Origin: Thioglobus_B sp964403565 | Lineage (GTDB): Bacteria > Pseudomonadota > Gammaproteobacteria > PS1 > Pseudothioglobaceae | Reading direction: 5' to 3' | Length of the DNA: 23,202 bases | Assembly (NCBI GenBank): GCA_964403565.1 | Contig: CAYOFV010000018.1 | Span: 1-23,202, forward strand | Shown: piece by piece, positions 13,611-23,012 of the stretch | Position numbering within the stretch: the first letter of the stretch is position 1 | Layout: every line of letters starts with the position of its first letter | Made by a program: the position numbers and the translations under genes | Notes under the pieces: model-generated | What the model was told of the DNA's origin: nothing | The model's database searches: none | The model's input: the letters and a program-made list of their open reading frames with translations, nothing else

Positions 13611-14117
13611 TTAAAAAGACTGTGCGTCGGCTTGCTCTATAAGATATAGCATCTCAATCATAGCCATTGTTGCCTCTTCACCCTTGTTGCCTTTATAACC
13701 TCCAGCACGACCAATAGTTTGATCCATATTTAAGGTAGTCAACACACCAAAAGTTGTTGGAATTTCATAATTGTAAGATACATCTGCAATGCCTCTAGAA
13801 CATTCATTACAAACGTAAACATCATGCGGGGTTTCGCCTTTAATTACTGCACCTAAAGTAACAATACCGTCATATAGATTATTGCCATTATCATCTTTTT
13901 GCCCAGCTAATCTTTTGGCTAAAAGTGGAATTTCAAACGCGCCTGGAGCATAGAATACGTTTACATTATTTTGATCAATGCCATATTTACCCAATGTATC
14001 TTTAGCAGCATCAAGTAGTGCATCACCAATATCTTGATAAAAATAACCAACAATAATAGCTACTTTTTTATCCGCTAAAAACGTTGAGTTTGCGCTCTTG
14101 TCAAACTTAAATTCCAT
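13611..14117 (-). CDS. ribH: 6,7-dimethyl-8-ribityllumazine synthase
   Basis: The 168-residue protein condenses 5-amino-6-ribitylaminouracil with 3,4-dihydroxy-2-butanone phosphate, the step before riboflavin. It shows KVAIIVGYFYQDIGDALLD, the substrate-binding APGAFEIPLLAKRL, LGAVIKGETPHD with the catalytic His, and IPTTFGVLTT followed by IGRAGG. The segment after the His reads DVYVCNECSRG, where the commonest form is F-E/D-x-V/I-x-x-E-S/A; a family variant is likely. It lies 9 bases after ribBA in the rib-nusB run. Confidence 0.95.
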   Translation of the reverse strand: MEFKFDKSANSTFLADKKVAIIVGYFYQDIGDALLDAAKDTLGKYGIDQNNVNVFYAPGAFEIPLLAKRLAGQKDDNGNNLYDGIVTLGAVIKGETPHDVYVCNECSRGIADVSYNYEIPTTFGVLTTLNMDQTIGRAGGYKGNKGEEATMAMIEMLYLIEQADAQSF

Positions 14118-14126
14118 AATAATTCC

Positions 14127-15203
14127 TTATTTTTTCGTGTCTACGTATTCGCTAACTTCAAGACCAAAGCCTTTTAGGCCGTGAAGCTTTCTAGGAGAGC
14201 CTAAGATTTTCATTTTCTTAATTCCTAAGTCGGATAATATTTGCGCTCCAACTCCGTAGGTTTTAATATCGTCGCCACCTGATTTTTTATTAATATTATC
14301 AATATTTTCTAAAATTGATTTATCAGTTTGCTTTCTAAGAAGTAAGAATACCCCACTACCAGATTTAGAAATATATTCAAGAGCAGCATCCACACCAAAA
14401 CCTATAGACTCTTCTTGCAACACATCTCTAAATGTATCTTCCATGTGTACACGCACACAGGCATCATTATCAGCAGTTATCTCGCCCTTAACTAATGCAA
14501 GATGGGTTTCGTTATGAATACTGTCTAAAAACGAAACTAATTTAAACGTACCGTATTTAGTTTCAAAATTACGCTCATTAATGCGTTCAATGGTTTTTTC
14601 ATTCTCGATACGATAAGAAATAAGATCTTCAATCGTACCCCACTTAATATTATGTTTTTTAGCAAAAATTTCCAAATCATCACGACGTGCCATAGTGCCG
14701 TCTTCATTTAGAATTTCTACAATTACTGAAGCCGGCTCCAAACCTGCTAGACGCGCTAAATCACAACCTGCTTCTGTATGGCCCGCACGAATAAGAACTC
14801 CACCTGGTTGCGCCATAAGTGGAAAAATATGACCAGGCTGAACAATATCTGATGGTTTAGCATCTGGAGCTACAGCATCTTGAACTGTTTTAGCACGGTC
14901 AGCTGCAGAAATACCTGTAGTCACACCCTCTACTGCTTCAATTGATACGGTAAAGTTAGTGCCATTAACATCATTATTCTGTTGAACCATAAGTGGTAAG
15001 TCAAGCTGCTTACAACGATCCTGAGTAAGGGTTAAGCAAATAAGGCCACGACCATGAGTAGCCATAAAGTTAATATCTTCTTTGGTTACCTTAACCGCAG
15101 GAATAATTAAATCACCCTCGTTTTCACGATCTTCATCATCCATTAGGATGATCATTTTGCCGTTTTTATAATCCTCTAAGATTTCTTCAATACTGGCTTT
15201 CAT
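14127..15203 (-). CDS. ribB: 3,4-dihydroxy-2-butanone-4-phosphate synthase with degenerate GTP cyclohydrolase II domain (RibBX type)
   Basis: The protein has 358 residues. The N-terminal DHBP synthase domain (about 1-200) is intact: DDEDRENEGDL, MATHGRGLICL, and RAGHTEAGCDLARLAGL with the catalytic His. The C-terminal GTP cyclohydrolase II-like domain (about 205-350) keeps the fold outline (VRVHMED, TYGVGAQILSDLGIKKMKIL, GLEV). It lacks the zinc-binding cysteines normally found after VRVHSE as CLTGD...CDC. The sequence here is VRVHMEDTFRDVLQEES. Such proteins are known as RibBX in Proteobacteria and make only DHBP, so a separate ribA should exist elsewhere in the genome. No FMN riboswitch is visible upstream. 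It lies 2 bases from ribE. Confidence 0.92.
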   Translation of the reverse strand: MKASIEEILEDYKNGKMIILMDDEDRENEGDLIIPAVKVTKEDINFMATHGRGLICLTLTQDRCKQLDLPLMVQQNNDVNGTNFTVSIEAVEGVTTGISAADRAKTVQDAVAPDAKPSDIVQPGHIFPLMAQPGGVLIRAGHTEAGCDLARLAGLEPASVIVEILNEDGTMARRDDLEIFAKKHNIKWGTIEDLISYRIENEKTIERINERNFETKYGTFKLVSFLDSIHNETHLALVKGEITADNDACVRVHMEDTFRDVLQEESIGFGVDAALEYISKSGSGVFLLLRKQTDKSILENIDNINKKSGGDDIKTYGVGAQILSDLGIKKMKILGSPRKLHGLKGFGLEVSEYVDTKK

Positions 15204-15205
15204 TA

Positions 15206-15802
15206 TTATTCCTTATTGTTTAATAGCTGCTCTAAATGGCGAGCAATAATATCTACTTCAAGATTAATACTGCTACCAATTTCTAACTCACCTAAAGTTG
15301 TAGCACTTAATGTATGAGGTACGATATTTATACCAAATTCATCGCCATCTATGTCGTTAACAGTAAGTGATACTCCGTTAAGACAAACTGAACCTTTTCT
15401 AGCAATGTATTTTACCAAAGAGTGTGGAGTGCTAATTTTAAAACGCACTGAATCCCCTTCTGGGTATTTATCAGAGACTTTTGCAATACCATCAACATGA
15501 CCGCTAACTAAATGACCATCAATACCCTGGTTTAGTCTTAAAGCTTTTTCCATGTTGATATTACTACCTACGTCCAAATCACTAAAAATAGTGCAATCTA
15601 GTGTCTCTTGAGAAAGATCTGCTTTAAAAGAATTACTACCGACTTCTATTGCTGTTAAGCACACACCGTTAATTGCTATAGAGTCACCAATATCTACAGT
15701 AGAAAAATCCATATCATTAGTTTGAAACTCTAAAGTTGCACCCTTTGCTGATGCGTCAATTGATTTAATTGTGCCTAGAGCTTGAATAATGCCTGTAAAC
15801 AT
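15206..15802 (-). CDS. ribE: Riboflavin synthase, alpha chain
   Basis: The 198-residue protein is made of two similar barrels. The first starts MFTGIIQALG and holds DSIAINGVCLTAIEV and MEKALRLNQGIDGHLVSGHVDG. The second holds GSVCLNGVSLTVND and NIVPHTLSATTLGEL. It dismutates two lumazines to riboflavin. The start codon is fixed by the MFTGII signature. Only 38 bases separate it from yihY and they hold no RFN element, so the rib genes seem to be expressed from an upstream promoter or a short local one without riboflavin-riboswitch control. Confidence 0.95.
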   Translation of the reverse strand: MFTGIIQALGTIKSIDASAKGATLEFQTNDMDFSTVDIGDSIAINGVCLTAIEVGSNSFKADLSQETLDCTIFSDLDVGSNINMEKALRLNQGIDGHLVSGHVDGIAKVSDKYPEGDSVRFKISTPHSLVKYIARKGSVCLNGVSLTVNDIDGDEFGINIVPHTLSATTLGELEIGSSINLEVDIIARHLEQLLNNKE

Positions 15803-15840
15803 ATATAAATATTAGAAAAATTAATAAACGTGATTTTACT

Positions 15841-16620
15841 CTAGATTATGTCTTTATTTTCTAGGCAATAACAAAAGCTAGCGCCTAAAAGTACAATCAT
15901 CCAAGCTAGGTAAACCCACAAAATAACAAACATTAAAATAGACAATGCTCCATATATTAGTTCATACACTGGAAAGTATTGAATATAGGTAAACATTCCA
16001 AACTTAAGCACTTCTAAAAGAAGAGCGGCAATAACACCTGCCTTAAGTGCATTTATAAATCTGACTTTTTCAAGTGGCACAGAGTAGTACAAAATAGCAA
16101 AGCCTAAGCTTGATAATAAAAATGGGTAATATTTAGTAATTTGAGGAGCAACTGGCAAAGAGCTAACTAACTCGCTAGCCATTACATATGAGCTAAAAAA
16201 TAATGATGCCCCAACAAAAATAGGACCTAAAAACAATACAAATAAATAAGAGATCAAGCCCTCCATCCAGTGACGATGATGCGAGTCATGCCACATTAGA
16301 TTAATGCGTTTATCAATCTCGTATAAAAGTAGCATTACCGCAAAAATTAAAAAACCGAAGCTAATGCCCTTTATTTCTTGTGCTTGATTGATAAATGTAG
16401 AGATATACTCTTTAGCCACATCATAATTTTGCGGCAACAATTGAGTAAATAAAAACTGTTCTAAGTGCTCTTTTAGATCGGCAAAATAAGGAGAAAGTGA
16501 AAATACACTTAATCCAAGAGCAAGCCCTGGAACAACTGCAAACAGAGTGTCAAACGAAAGTATTGCAGCAGAGTCAAAACTCTCTCGCTTTACAAATCTT
16601 TTTAATACCGCTGTAATCAT
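15841..16620 (-). CDS. YihY/BrkB-family inner membrane protein
   Basis: The 259-residue protein has about six membrane helices and the family N-terminus (RESFDSAAILSFDTLFAVVPGLALGLSVFSL). The mid-part is ISFGFLIFAVMLLLYEIDKRINLMWHD, and the C-terminal helices are YELIYGALSILMFVILWVYLAWMIVLLGASF. The family was once called ribonuclease BN by mistake; its true role (possibly transport or envelope) is not settled. It is slightly shorter than E. coli YihY. It is situated between ybiT and ribE on the same strand, 59 bases after ybiT. Confidence 0.9.
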   Translation of the reverse strand: MITAVLKRFVKRESFDSAAILSFDTLFAVVPGLALGLSVFSLSPYFADLKEHLEQFLFTQLLPQNYDVAKEYISTFINQAQEIKGISFGFLIFAVMLLLYEIDKRINLMWHDSHHRHWMEGLISYLFVLFLGPIFVGASLFFSSYVMASELVSSLPVAPQITKYYPFLLSSLGFAILYYSVPLEKVRFINALKAGVIAALLLEVLKFGMFTYIQYFPVYELIYGALSILMFVILWVYLAWMIVLLGASFCYCLENKDII

Positions 16621-16679
16621 AGCCCCAAACCTATTGTAGTTAAGGCTATGTTATCACAGCATTAAGAATTAGTTAAAAT

Positions 16680-18272
16680 TTATGCACTACCTTGAGACTG
16701 AAGATAATCCTCATAATTACCAGCATAGTAATCTGCCCCATCTTCTTTTAATTCAATTACTTTAGTAGAAAGAGATGATACAAACTCACGATCATGAGAA
16801 ACAAATATTAAAGTGCCTTCGTAATTTTCAAGCGCCAAGTTAAGTGCTTCAATTGATTCCATGTCTAAGTGGTTAGTAGGCTCATCCATAACCAGTACAT
16901 TTGGCTCTTGTAGCATTAACTTACCAAACAGCATTCTGCCCTTTTCGCCACCAGAAAGTGATTTAACACTCTTTTTAATATCTTCTTTACCAAACAGCAT
17001 CTTGCCTAGTACTGCGCGCATATCTTGAATTTCTTGATTCTCTTTCTTGAATTGACTCATCCAATCAAGCACAGTCATATCTTCTTCAAAATCAGCATTA
17101 TGATCCTGTGCATAATAACCAATATTGGCATTTTCACTCCATTTGATCTTACCTTTGTCGGCTTCAATCTCACCAACTAGTGTGCGAAGAAGTGTAGTTT
17201 TACCCACACCATTTTGACCAATAATAGCAACACGCTCACCAACCTCATAAATAAAGTTTAGATTTTTTAGCACGTGATTGTCATCAAAACTCTTAGACAG
17301 ACCTTCAACCTCAATTACATTTCTATGCAGCTCTTTAGTTTGTTTAAAAATAATATAAGGACTAATACGTGACGAAGGCTTCATTTCATCAAGTTGAATC
17401 TTGTCTAACTGCTTAAGACGAGAAGTAGCTTGCTTTGATTTAGAAGCGTTGGCACTAAAACGCGATACAAAGTGTTTAAGCTCTTTAATTTTTGCCTCTT
17501 TCTTGGCGTTGTCAGCCTGCATTTTTTCTTGAATTGCAGTTGAAGCAATCATGAAATCATCGTAATTGCCAGGGAATACATTAATAGCACCGTAGTCAAG
17601 ATCTGCCATGTGTGTACACACACCGTTTAAAAAGTGTCTATCATGAGAGATAATTACCATTGTGGCCTTACGGTTTTTCAACACATCTTCTAACCAACGG
17701 ATTGAGTTAATATCCAAGTTGTTAGTCGGCTCATCAAGTAGCAAAATATCCGGATCAGAGAATAGAGCTTGAGCAAGTAATATACGTAGTTTCCAACCAG
17801 GAGCAATTTCACTCATTGGGCCATAGTGTTGAGATTCTGGAATATCTAAGCCTAATAATAACTCACTAGCTGAAGATTCAGCCATATAGCCGTCCATTTC
17901 AGCAAATTGCATCTCTAGTTCGGCAACCTTAATTCCGTCTTCTTCACTCATTTCTGGCAAAGCGTAAATACGGTCTCTTTCTTGCTTGATCTCCCAAAGT
18001 TTTTCATGACCCATAATTACCGTATCAACCACACGATAGTCTTCATAGCCAAACTGATCCTGACGCAAAATACCAAGACGCTCACCTTCCGATACAGTAA
18101 CACTACCATGGGTTGGGGTTAACTCACCAGTTAATATTTTCATAAAGGTTGATTTGCCGCAACCATTAGCACCGATCAAACCATAACGATTACCGTCTTG
18201 AAATTTTAGGGAAATATTTTCAAATAATGGTTTTTCACCAAATTGCATGGTGATGTTTGCAGTAGAAATCAT
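16680..18272 (-). CDS. ybiT: ABC-F ATPase YbiT
   Basis: The 530-residue protein has the same length and nearly colinear sequence as E. coli YbiT. There are two ATPase domains: Walker A GANGCGKST (about 34-42) and GQNGVGKTT, Walker B ILLLDEPTNNLD and VLVMDEPTNHLD, and the second signature LSGGEKGRMLFGK. The first signature is replaced by APGWKLRILLAQ, as in other YbiT proteins. The interdomain linker is basic (SRFSANASKSKQATSRLKQ). ABC-F proteins have no membrane part and act on the ribosome E site to rescue or tune elongation. The SD is weak (AAGAG). It is the head gene of the minus-strand run into yihY and rib-nusB, and divergent from ftsW. Confidence 0.95.
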   Translation of the reverse strand: MISTANITMQFGEKPLFENISLKFQDGNRYGLIGANGCGKSTFMKILTGELTPTHGSVTVSEGERLGILRQDQFGYEDYRVVDTVIMGHEKLWEIKQERDRIYALPEMSEEDGIKVAELEMQFAEMDGYMAESSASELLLGLDIPESQHYGPMSEIAPGWKLRILLAQALFSDPDILLLDEPTNNLDINSIRWLEDVLKNRKATMVIISHDRHFLNGVCTHMADLDYGAINVFPGNYDDFMIASTAIQEKMQADNAKKEAKIKELKHFVSRFSANASKSKQATSRLKQLDKIQLDEMKPSSRISPYIIFKQTKELHRNVIEVEGLSKSFDDNHVLKNLNFIYEVGERVAIIGQNGVGKTTLLRTLVGEIEADKGKIKWSENANIGYYAQDHNADFEEDMTVLDWMSQFKKENQEIQDMRAVLGKMLFGKEDIKKSVKSLSGGEKGRMLFGKLMLQEPNVLVMDEPTNHLDMESIEALNLALENYEGTLIFVSHDREFVSSLSTKVIELKEDGADYYAGNYEDYLQSQGSA

Positions 18273-18380
18273 GACTCTTTATATGCTTAAGAATAAAAGC
18301 GAACATTATCCCATACGAATGACAAAAATCTCAAGGTTATATAAGGTATAAATATTGAAACAAAAATAGCAAAAATATTA

Positions 18381-19526
18381 ATGCCACCAATCTTTGATAA
18401 AACTGGACAAAAGCCGGATAAAAACCTTGTTTTAGCCCTATCTGTACTTATTATTTTTGGCTGGATTATGTCATTTTCTGCCTCTATTGGTCACTTTAAG
18501 GGTTATGGTTATTTTTTTAGGCAAACAACATATATATTAATGGGCTTAGGTGTAAGTTTGTTTATATTAAAAATCCCTCTTCATTATTACAAAATTTATG
18601 CAAAAAAAATATTTTTTGCCAGCGTTATACTTCTATATTTTGTTTTTTTACCGCATCCAATTGGTTGGGAAGTCAATGGCTCTACAAGGTGGATTAACCT
18701 AGTATTTTTTAAACTTCAACCATCTGAGATTATGAAATTAGCAATGATTTTGTTTATGGCTAAATTCTTAGTTGATAAACAAAAAAATGTTAGATCTCAA
18801 TGGATGGGTCTTATGCAAACTTTGATTATTGTTGGTTTGGCCGCAGTGCCTATAATGCTAGAATCAGACCTTGGTGCTACAATTATTATTACTGCAACAG
18901 CGTTTGGCATGTTGTTTTCGGCTGGAGTTTACCTTATGCCGCTTTTGTATGCTTCTAGTGCAGTGCTTGTTATTGCTGGAGTTTTTGTATATTACAATCC
19001 AAATCGCTGGGCTAGAATTTCTGAATTTTGGCAAACTGAACTATGGCTTAATCAAAGTGATAAAGTATTACAAACCAAACAAGCACTAATCGGTATAGCT
19101 AGAGGAGATTGGACTGGAACTGGACTTGGTGCAGGTATTCAAAAATACTCTAAATTACCAGAACCGCATACAGATATGATTTTCTCAATTATTGGTGAAG
19201 AACTAGGCGTTATTGGTATGCTTGGAGTGCTGGGTTTATTTGCATATGTTTTGGTTAGAGGTTTTGATATTGCACAAAGCGCATTAAGAGATGGGCGTAA
19301 ATATAGCTCATATGTTGCTTTTGGCATTTGTACTTTAATGTCTTTGCAAATCAGTGTAAATATTGCCATGAATCTTGCTCTTATTCCACCAAAAGGATTT
19401 ACTTTACCGTTAATTAGTTATGGTGGTTCTAGTATGATTATCTCAATTATTGCTTTTGCAATTCTATTACGCATTGATATGGAATCTCGTGCAGATCATG
19501 AAAAACGCAGAAAACACTACATCTAA
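18381..19526 (+). CDS. ftsW: Septal peptidoglycan glycosyltransferase FtsW
   Basis: The 381-residue SEDS-family membrane protein has about ten helices. Family motifs are STRWINLVFFKLQPSEIMKLAMI, the large loop with PEPHTDMIFSIIGEELGVIG, and the last part PPKGFTLPLISYGGSSMI. It polymerises lipid II at the division site with its class B PBP partner. The ISYGGSS motif and direct overlap with murG favour FtsW over RodA. No strong SD precedes the ATG at 18381. A TATAAA-like -10 lies about 35 bases upstream. The usual dcw neighbours (murD, murC) are not adjacent, so the cluster is split in this genome. Confidence 0.94.
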   Translation: MPPIFDKTGQKPDKNLVLALSVLIIFGWIMSFSASIGHFKGYGYFFRQTTYILMGLGVSLFILKIPLHYYKIYAKKIFFASVILLYFVFLPHPIGWEVNGSTRWINLVFFKLQPSEIMKLAMILFMAKFLVDKQKNVRSQWMGLMQTLIIVGLAAVPIMLESDLGATIIITATAFGMLFSAGVYLMPLLYASSAVLVIAGVFVYYNPNRWARISEFWQTELWLNQSDKVLQTKQALIGIARGDWTGTGLGAGIQKYSKLPEPHTDMIFSIIGEELGVIGMLGVLGLFAYVLVRGFDIAQSALRDGRKYSSYVAFGICTLMSLQISVNIAMNLALIPPKGFTLPLISYGGSSMIISIIAFAILLRIDMESRADHEKRRKHYI

Positions 19527-20544
19527 ATCTAAAAGCATTCTAATTATGGCTGGCGGTACCGGTGGTCATATTTTTCCAGCGTTAGCAATATGTAAAGAGC
19601 TAGAAAAACACAAGGCTAATATTAACTGGCTTGGCTCAAATAAAGGTATGGAAAATACACTTGTACCTAAGCACAACATTCCTTTATATACGGTTAGTGC
19701 AGTTGGACTGCGTGGCAAAAATATTATTAGCCTTATCAAAGCTCCATTTTTATTAACTGGAGCTTTTATACAAACTATTAAAATCTTTATCAAACTAAAG
19801 CCCGATGTAGTTTTAGGCATGGGTGGATTCGCATCGGGTATTGGTGGTGTCGTTAGTTGGCTTTTACGCAAACCTCTGGTTATTCACGAACAGAACTCAA
19901 TACCAGGAACTACTAATAAACTACTATCCAAACTTAGCATACAAACATTTCAAGCATTTGATAATGCATTTGAAAAAAATATAGGCGCTACAACTTCTGG
20001 CAACCCCGCCCTATTTACCCCCAAAACAAAAATAAACAACAACAAAAAGCTTAATTTGTTAATTATTGGTGGCTCACTTGGTGCAAAACCAATAAATGAT
20101 ATTGTTACTCAACTTAGTCTTAATATCAATATATTTCATCAAACGGGAAAGCTACATTTGGACAAAGTAAAAGATCAATACAACAACAAAAATGTAAAAG
20201 TAGAAGCTTTTATTGAAGATATGGCAAAAGCTTATAGTTGGGCGGATATAGTGCTTTGCCGTGCCGGTGCTATGACTGTTTCAGAACTTATGCTCTCTGG
20301 CACTGCATCTATTTTAATTCCATTGCCTCACGCGATTGATAACCATCAATACTTTAACGCAAAAATATTATCTGATAATGATGCTGGAATTCTTATTGAA
20401 CAAAAAGATCTTACAGTTGATTTGTTAGAAAAAACTATTAACAATCTAAATAAAGATAAAATTTTGCAAATGGGTAAAAATGCTAAAAAACTAGCAAAAC
20501 CAGATGCTGCAAAACAAATTAGTGACTACTTACTAAACCTTTAA
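19498..20544 (+). CDS. murG: UDP-GlcNAc:undecaprenyl-pyrophosphoryl-MurNAc-pentapeptide transferase
   Basis: The protein has 348 residues from the ATG at 19498, overlapping ftsW by 29 bases. An in-frame ATG at 19450 would add 16 residues that are only ftsW read in another frame. Motifs are ILIMAGGTGGHIFPALA (first glycine loop), GMGGFASGIGGVVSW, HEQNSIPGTTNK, IIGGSLGAKPIND, the C-terminal VLCRAGAMTVSELM and PLPHAIDNHQYFNAK. It makes lipid II on the cytoplasmic face of the membrane, feeding FtsW. Its stop codon overlaps that of bioB on the other strand. Confidence 0.95.
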   Translation: MKNAENTTSKSKSILIMAGGTGGHIFPALAICKELEKHKANINWLGSNKGMENTLVPKHNIPLYTVSAVGLRGKNIISLIKAPFLLTGAFIQTIKIFIKLKPDVVLGMGGFASGIGGVVSWLLRKPLVIHEQNSIPGTTNKLLSKLSIQTFQAFDNAFEKNIGATTSGNPALFTPKTKINNNKKLNLLIIGGSLGAKPINDIVTQLSLNINIFHQTGKLHLDKVKDQYNNKNVKVEAFIEDMAKAYSWADIVLCRAGAMTVSELMLSGTASILIPLPHAIDNHQYFNAKILSDNDAGILIEQKDLTVDLLEKTINNLNKDKILQMGKNAKKLAKPDAAKQISDYLLNL

Positions 20545-21494
20545 TGGTGTTGGTGCATATTGATGCCTAAACCTTTAAACAGCTCTTCATCTTTACTTTG
20601 CACAACATTCGGAGTTGTAAGAAGCTCATCACCATAAAATACTGAATTAGCACCAGCAAAGAAACAAGTTGCTTGCATAACTTCAGACATGTCGGTTCTG
20701 CCAGCAGATAAGCGCACTACAGATTCTGGCATAAGAATCCTAGCAACAGCAACAGTACGGATAAAGTCTATATCACTAGGTTTTTCCATAGTCTCGAACG
20801 GTGTGCCTGGGACAGGTACAAGCAGGTTAATTGGCACCGAGTTTGGATGAGTATCCATATTTGCAAGAGTTTGTAACATTGAAGCTCTGTCTTCAGCAGT
20901 TTCCCCCAAGCCTAAAATACCACCACTACAAACATTAATACCAGCGTTTTGCACGCTTTCAATCGTATCCAAACGATCTTGAAATTCACGTGTAGTAATT
21001 ACATTTGAATAGTGCTCTTTTGAGGTATCAATATTATGATTATAGTAATCAAGCCCTGCATCCTTTAGACGCTTTGCTTGATCATCTGTAAGCATGCCAA
21101 GAGTAACACACGACTCCATACCTAAATCTTTAACCTCTTTAATCATATCAATCACAATATCAAGAGATTTATCAGTTGGATTGCGCCAAGCAGCGCCCAT
21201 ACAAAATCTTTCAGAACCAAGATCTTTTGCTTTTTTTGCAGCGTCTTTAACTTGCTGAACTTGCATTAATCTTTCACGCTCTAATCCTGAATCATGTTTT
21301 GAAGATTGTGAACAATAAGAACAGTCTTCAGGACAAGCTCCAGTTTTGATATTTAAAAGCGATGAAACCTGAACTTTATTCGGATCAAAATTCTCTCTAT
21401 GAATTGTATGCGCTTTAAACAACAAATCATTAAATGGCATATTAAAAAGACTATTTATTTCTTCCAAAGTCCAATCGTGGCGTAATTCACTCAT
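20541..21494 (-). CDS. bioB: Biotin synthase
   Basis: The 317-residue radical-SAM enzyme inserts sulfur into dethiobiotin. The radical-SAM triad is Cys54, Cys58 and Cys61 in GACPEDCSYCSQ. The [2Fe-2S] ligands lie in RFCMGAAW, ESCVTLGML and NVCSGGILGLGE, with the Arg in VVRLSAGR. The C-terminus ends in His residues (GINMHQHH), as in many family members. It is alone, without other bio genes. It is convergent with murG and the two stop codons share the tetranucleotide TTAA (20541-20544), so there is no room for a terminator between them. Confidence 0.96.
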   Translation of the reverse strand: MSELRHDWTLEEINSLFNMPFNDLLFKAHTIHRENFDPNKVQVSSLLNIKTGACPEDCSYCSQSSKHDSGLERERLMQVQQVKDAAKKAKDLGSERFCMGAAWRNPTDKSLDIVIDMIKEVKDLGMESCVTLGMLTDDQAKRLKDAGLDYYNHNIDTSKEHYSNVITTREFQDRLDTIESVQNAGINVCSGGILGLGETAEDRASMLQTLANMDTHPNSVPINLLVPVPGTPFETMEKPSDIDFIRTVAVARILMPESVVRLSAGRTDMSEVMQATCFFAGANSVFYGDELLTTPNVVQSKDEELFKGLGINMHQHH

Positions 21495-21544
21495 AAGTAT
21501 TAATTTAATTAAAATTTAGCTTATTTTACATTTATTAAGGATGT

Positions 21545-21574
21545 AAAAAAGCCGTACAAAAGTACGGCTTTTTT
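21545..21574 (-). terminator. Strong terminator after glnA
   Basis: GCCGTAC (21551-21557) and GTACGGC (21562-21568) around AAAA, extended by six A and six T to a 13-bp stem. It is symmetric, so it can work on both strands. It lies 20 bases after the glnA stop and before the bioB start. Confidence 0.92.
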
Positions 21575-21593
21575 GTTTAAGCTTGCTAACTAA

Positions 21594-23012
21594 TTAGCAG
21601 CTGTAGTACATATCAAACTCAACTGGATGTGGAGAAGCACGTAGTGCAGTTACCTCTTCCATCTTAAGCTCGATGAATGAATCAATTACATTATCAGTAA
21701 ATACGCCGCCAGCTTTCAAGAACTCACGATCTTTATCTAATGCATGTAATGCTTGATCTAATGAACTACAAACCTTAGGAATTGACTCTTTTTCCTTTTC
21801 AGTTAGTTCGTATAAATCTTCATCACCTGGTTTACCTGGATCAATTTTATTCTTAATACCATCAAGGCCAGCCATAAGCATTGCTGCAAACGCAAGGTAT
21901 GGGTTAGCTGTAGGATCTGGGTAACGTACTTCAATACGTGTACCTTTTGGATTAGATACAAATGGAATACGAATTGCAGCAGAACGGTTCTTAGCAGAGT
22001 AAGCTAACATTTCTGGCGCTTCAAAACCTGGAACCAAACGCTTGTAAGAGTTTGTTGAAGAGTTACAAAATGCATTTAAAGCTTGAGAGTGCTTAATAAT
22101 ACCGCCAATGTAATGTAGTGCTGTTTCACTTAAGTTACCATAGCCATCAGCATCATGGAATAAGTTAACACCATCTTTAGAGATTGATTGGTGAACGTGC
22201 ATACCGTTACCATTATCAACCGCAATTGGCTTAGGCATAAATGTTGCAGTCTTACCGTAGATGTGAGCCACGTTGTGTACGCAGTACTTAAGAATTTGAG
22301 TTTCATCAGCCTTCTTAACCATTGTGTTGAATAAAGCACCAATCTCACACTGACCAGCAGTACCCACTTCGTGGTGATGTACTTCAGTTGTCACACCCAT
22401 CTCTTCAATCGCTAAACACATTTGTGCACGAAGATCATGTAGAGAATCTACTGGAGGAACTGGGAAGTAGCCACCCTTAATTCTTGGACGGTGTCCTTTG
22501 TTACCACCTTCTAAATCTGAGCCTGACTCCCAGTCAGCTTCTTCAGAGTGGATTTCATAAAATGCTTTACCTAATCCAAAACCTGTATCCCACTTAACAC
22601 TGTCAAAAACAAAGAATTCTGGCTCATTACCAAAGTATGCAGTATCACCAATACCAGTTTCATTTAAGTAAGCTTCAGCACGCTTAGCGATAGAGCGAGG
22701 ATCTTTTTCATAACCCTGCATATCAGTTGACTCAATAATGTCACAAGTGATATTAAGTGTCGCTTCTTCAGTAAATGGGTCCATTATTGCTGTTGTTGTA
22801 TCTGGCTTCATAATCATGTCAGATTCATTAATTGGCTTCCAACCAGCAATTGAAGAACCATCAAACATTTGGCCTTCTTCTAATTTTTCAGCATCAATAG
22901 TGTGTGCTGGAACACTTACGTGTTGCTCTTTACCTTTAGTGTCAGTAAAACGAAAATCAATAAACTTTACGCTATTGTCTTCAATCATCTTCATTACATC
23001 TTGTGCAGACAT
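21594..23012 (-). CDS. glnA: Glutamine synthetase, type I (adenylylation-regulated)
   Basis: The 472-residue protein makes glutamine from glutamate, ammonia and ATP as a dodecamer in the cytosol. Motifs are FDGSSIAGW near the N-terminus, FGNEPEFFVFD, VHHHEVGTAGQCEI, NGNGMHVHQS, NSYKRLVPGFEAP and NRSAAIRIPF. Tyr401 in DLYELTEKE matches the adenylylated Tyr397 of E. coli, so GlnE-type control is expected. A good SD (AAAGGAG) precedes the ATG. The 190-bp upstream part (23013-23202) is AT-rich with candidate -10 boxes TAGAAT and TATAAT on the minus strand. I see no clear NtrC or sigma-54 site there, and no other gene. Confidence 0.97.
   Translation of the reverse strand: MSAQDVMKMIEDNSVKFIDFRFTDTKGKEQHVSVPAHTIDAEKLEEGQMFDGSSIAGWKPINESDMIMKPDTTTAIMDPFTEEATLNITCDIIESTDMQGYEKDPRSIAKRAEAYLNETGIGDTAYFGNEPEFFVFDSVKWDTGFGLGKAFYEIHSEEADWESGSDLEGGNKGHRPRIKGGYFPVPPVDSLHDLRAQMCLAIEEMGVTTEVHHHEVGTAGQCEIGALFNTMVKKADETQILKYCVHNVAHIYGKTATFMPKPIAVDNGNGMHVHQSISKDGVNLFHDADGYGNLSETALHYIGGIIKHSQALNAFCNSSTNSYKRLVPGFEAPEMLAYSAKNRSAAIRIPFVSNPKGTRIEVRYPDPTANPYLAFAAMLMAGLDGIKNKIDPGKPGDEDLYELTEKEKESIPKVCSSLDQALHALDKDREFLKAGGVFTDNVIDSFIELKMEEVTALRASPHPVEFDMYYSC

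Noticed and set aside
15803..15840. FMN riboswitch in front of the rib genes.
   Set aside because: Only 38 AT-rich bases lie between yihY and ribE, too short for an RFN element, and none is seen before ribBA or ribH.
19450..19497. Longer murG start at 19450.
   Set aside because: The extra 16 residues lie inside ftsW coding sequence and do not fit the MurG N-terminus; ATG 19498 does.
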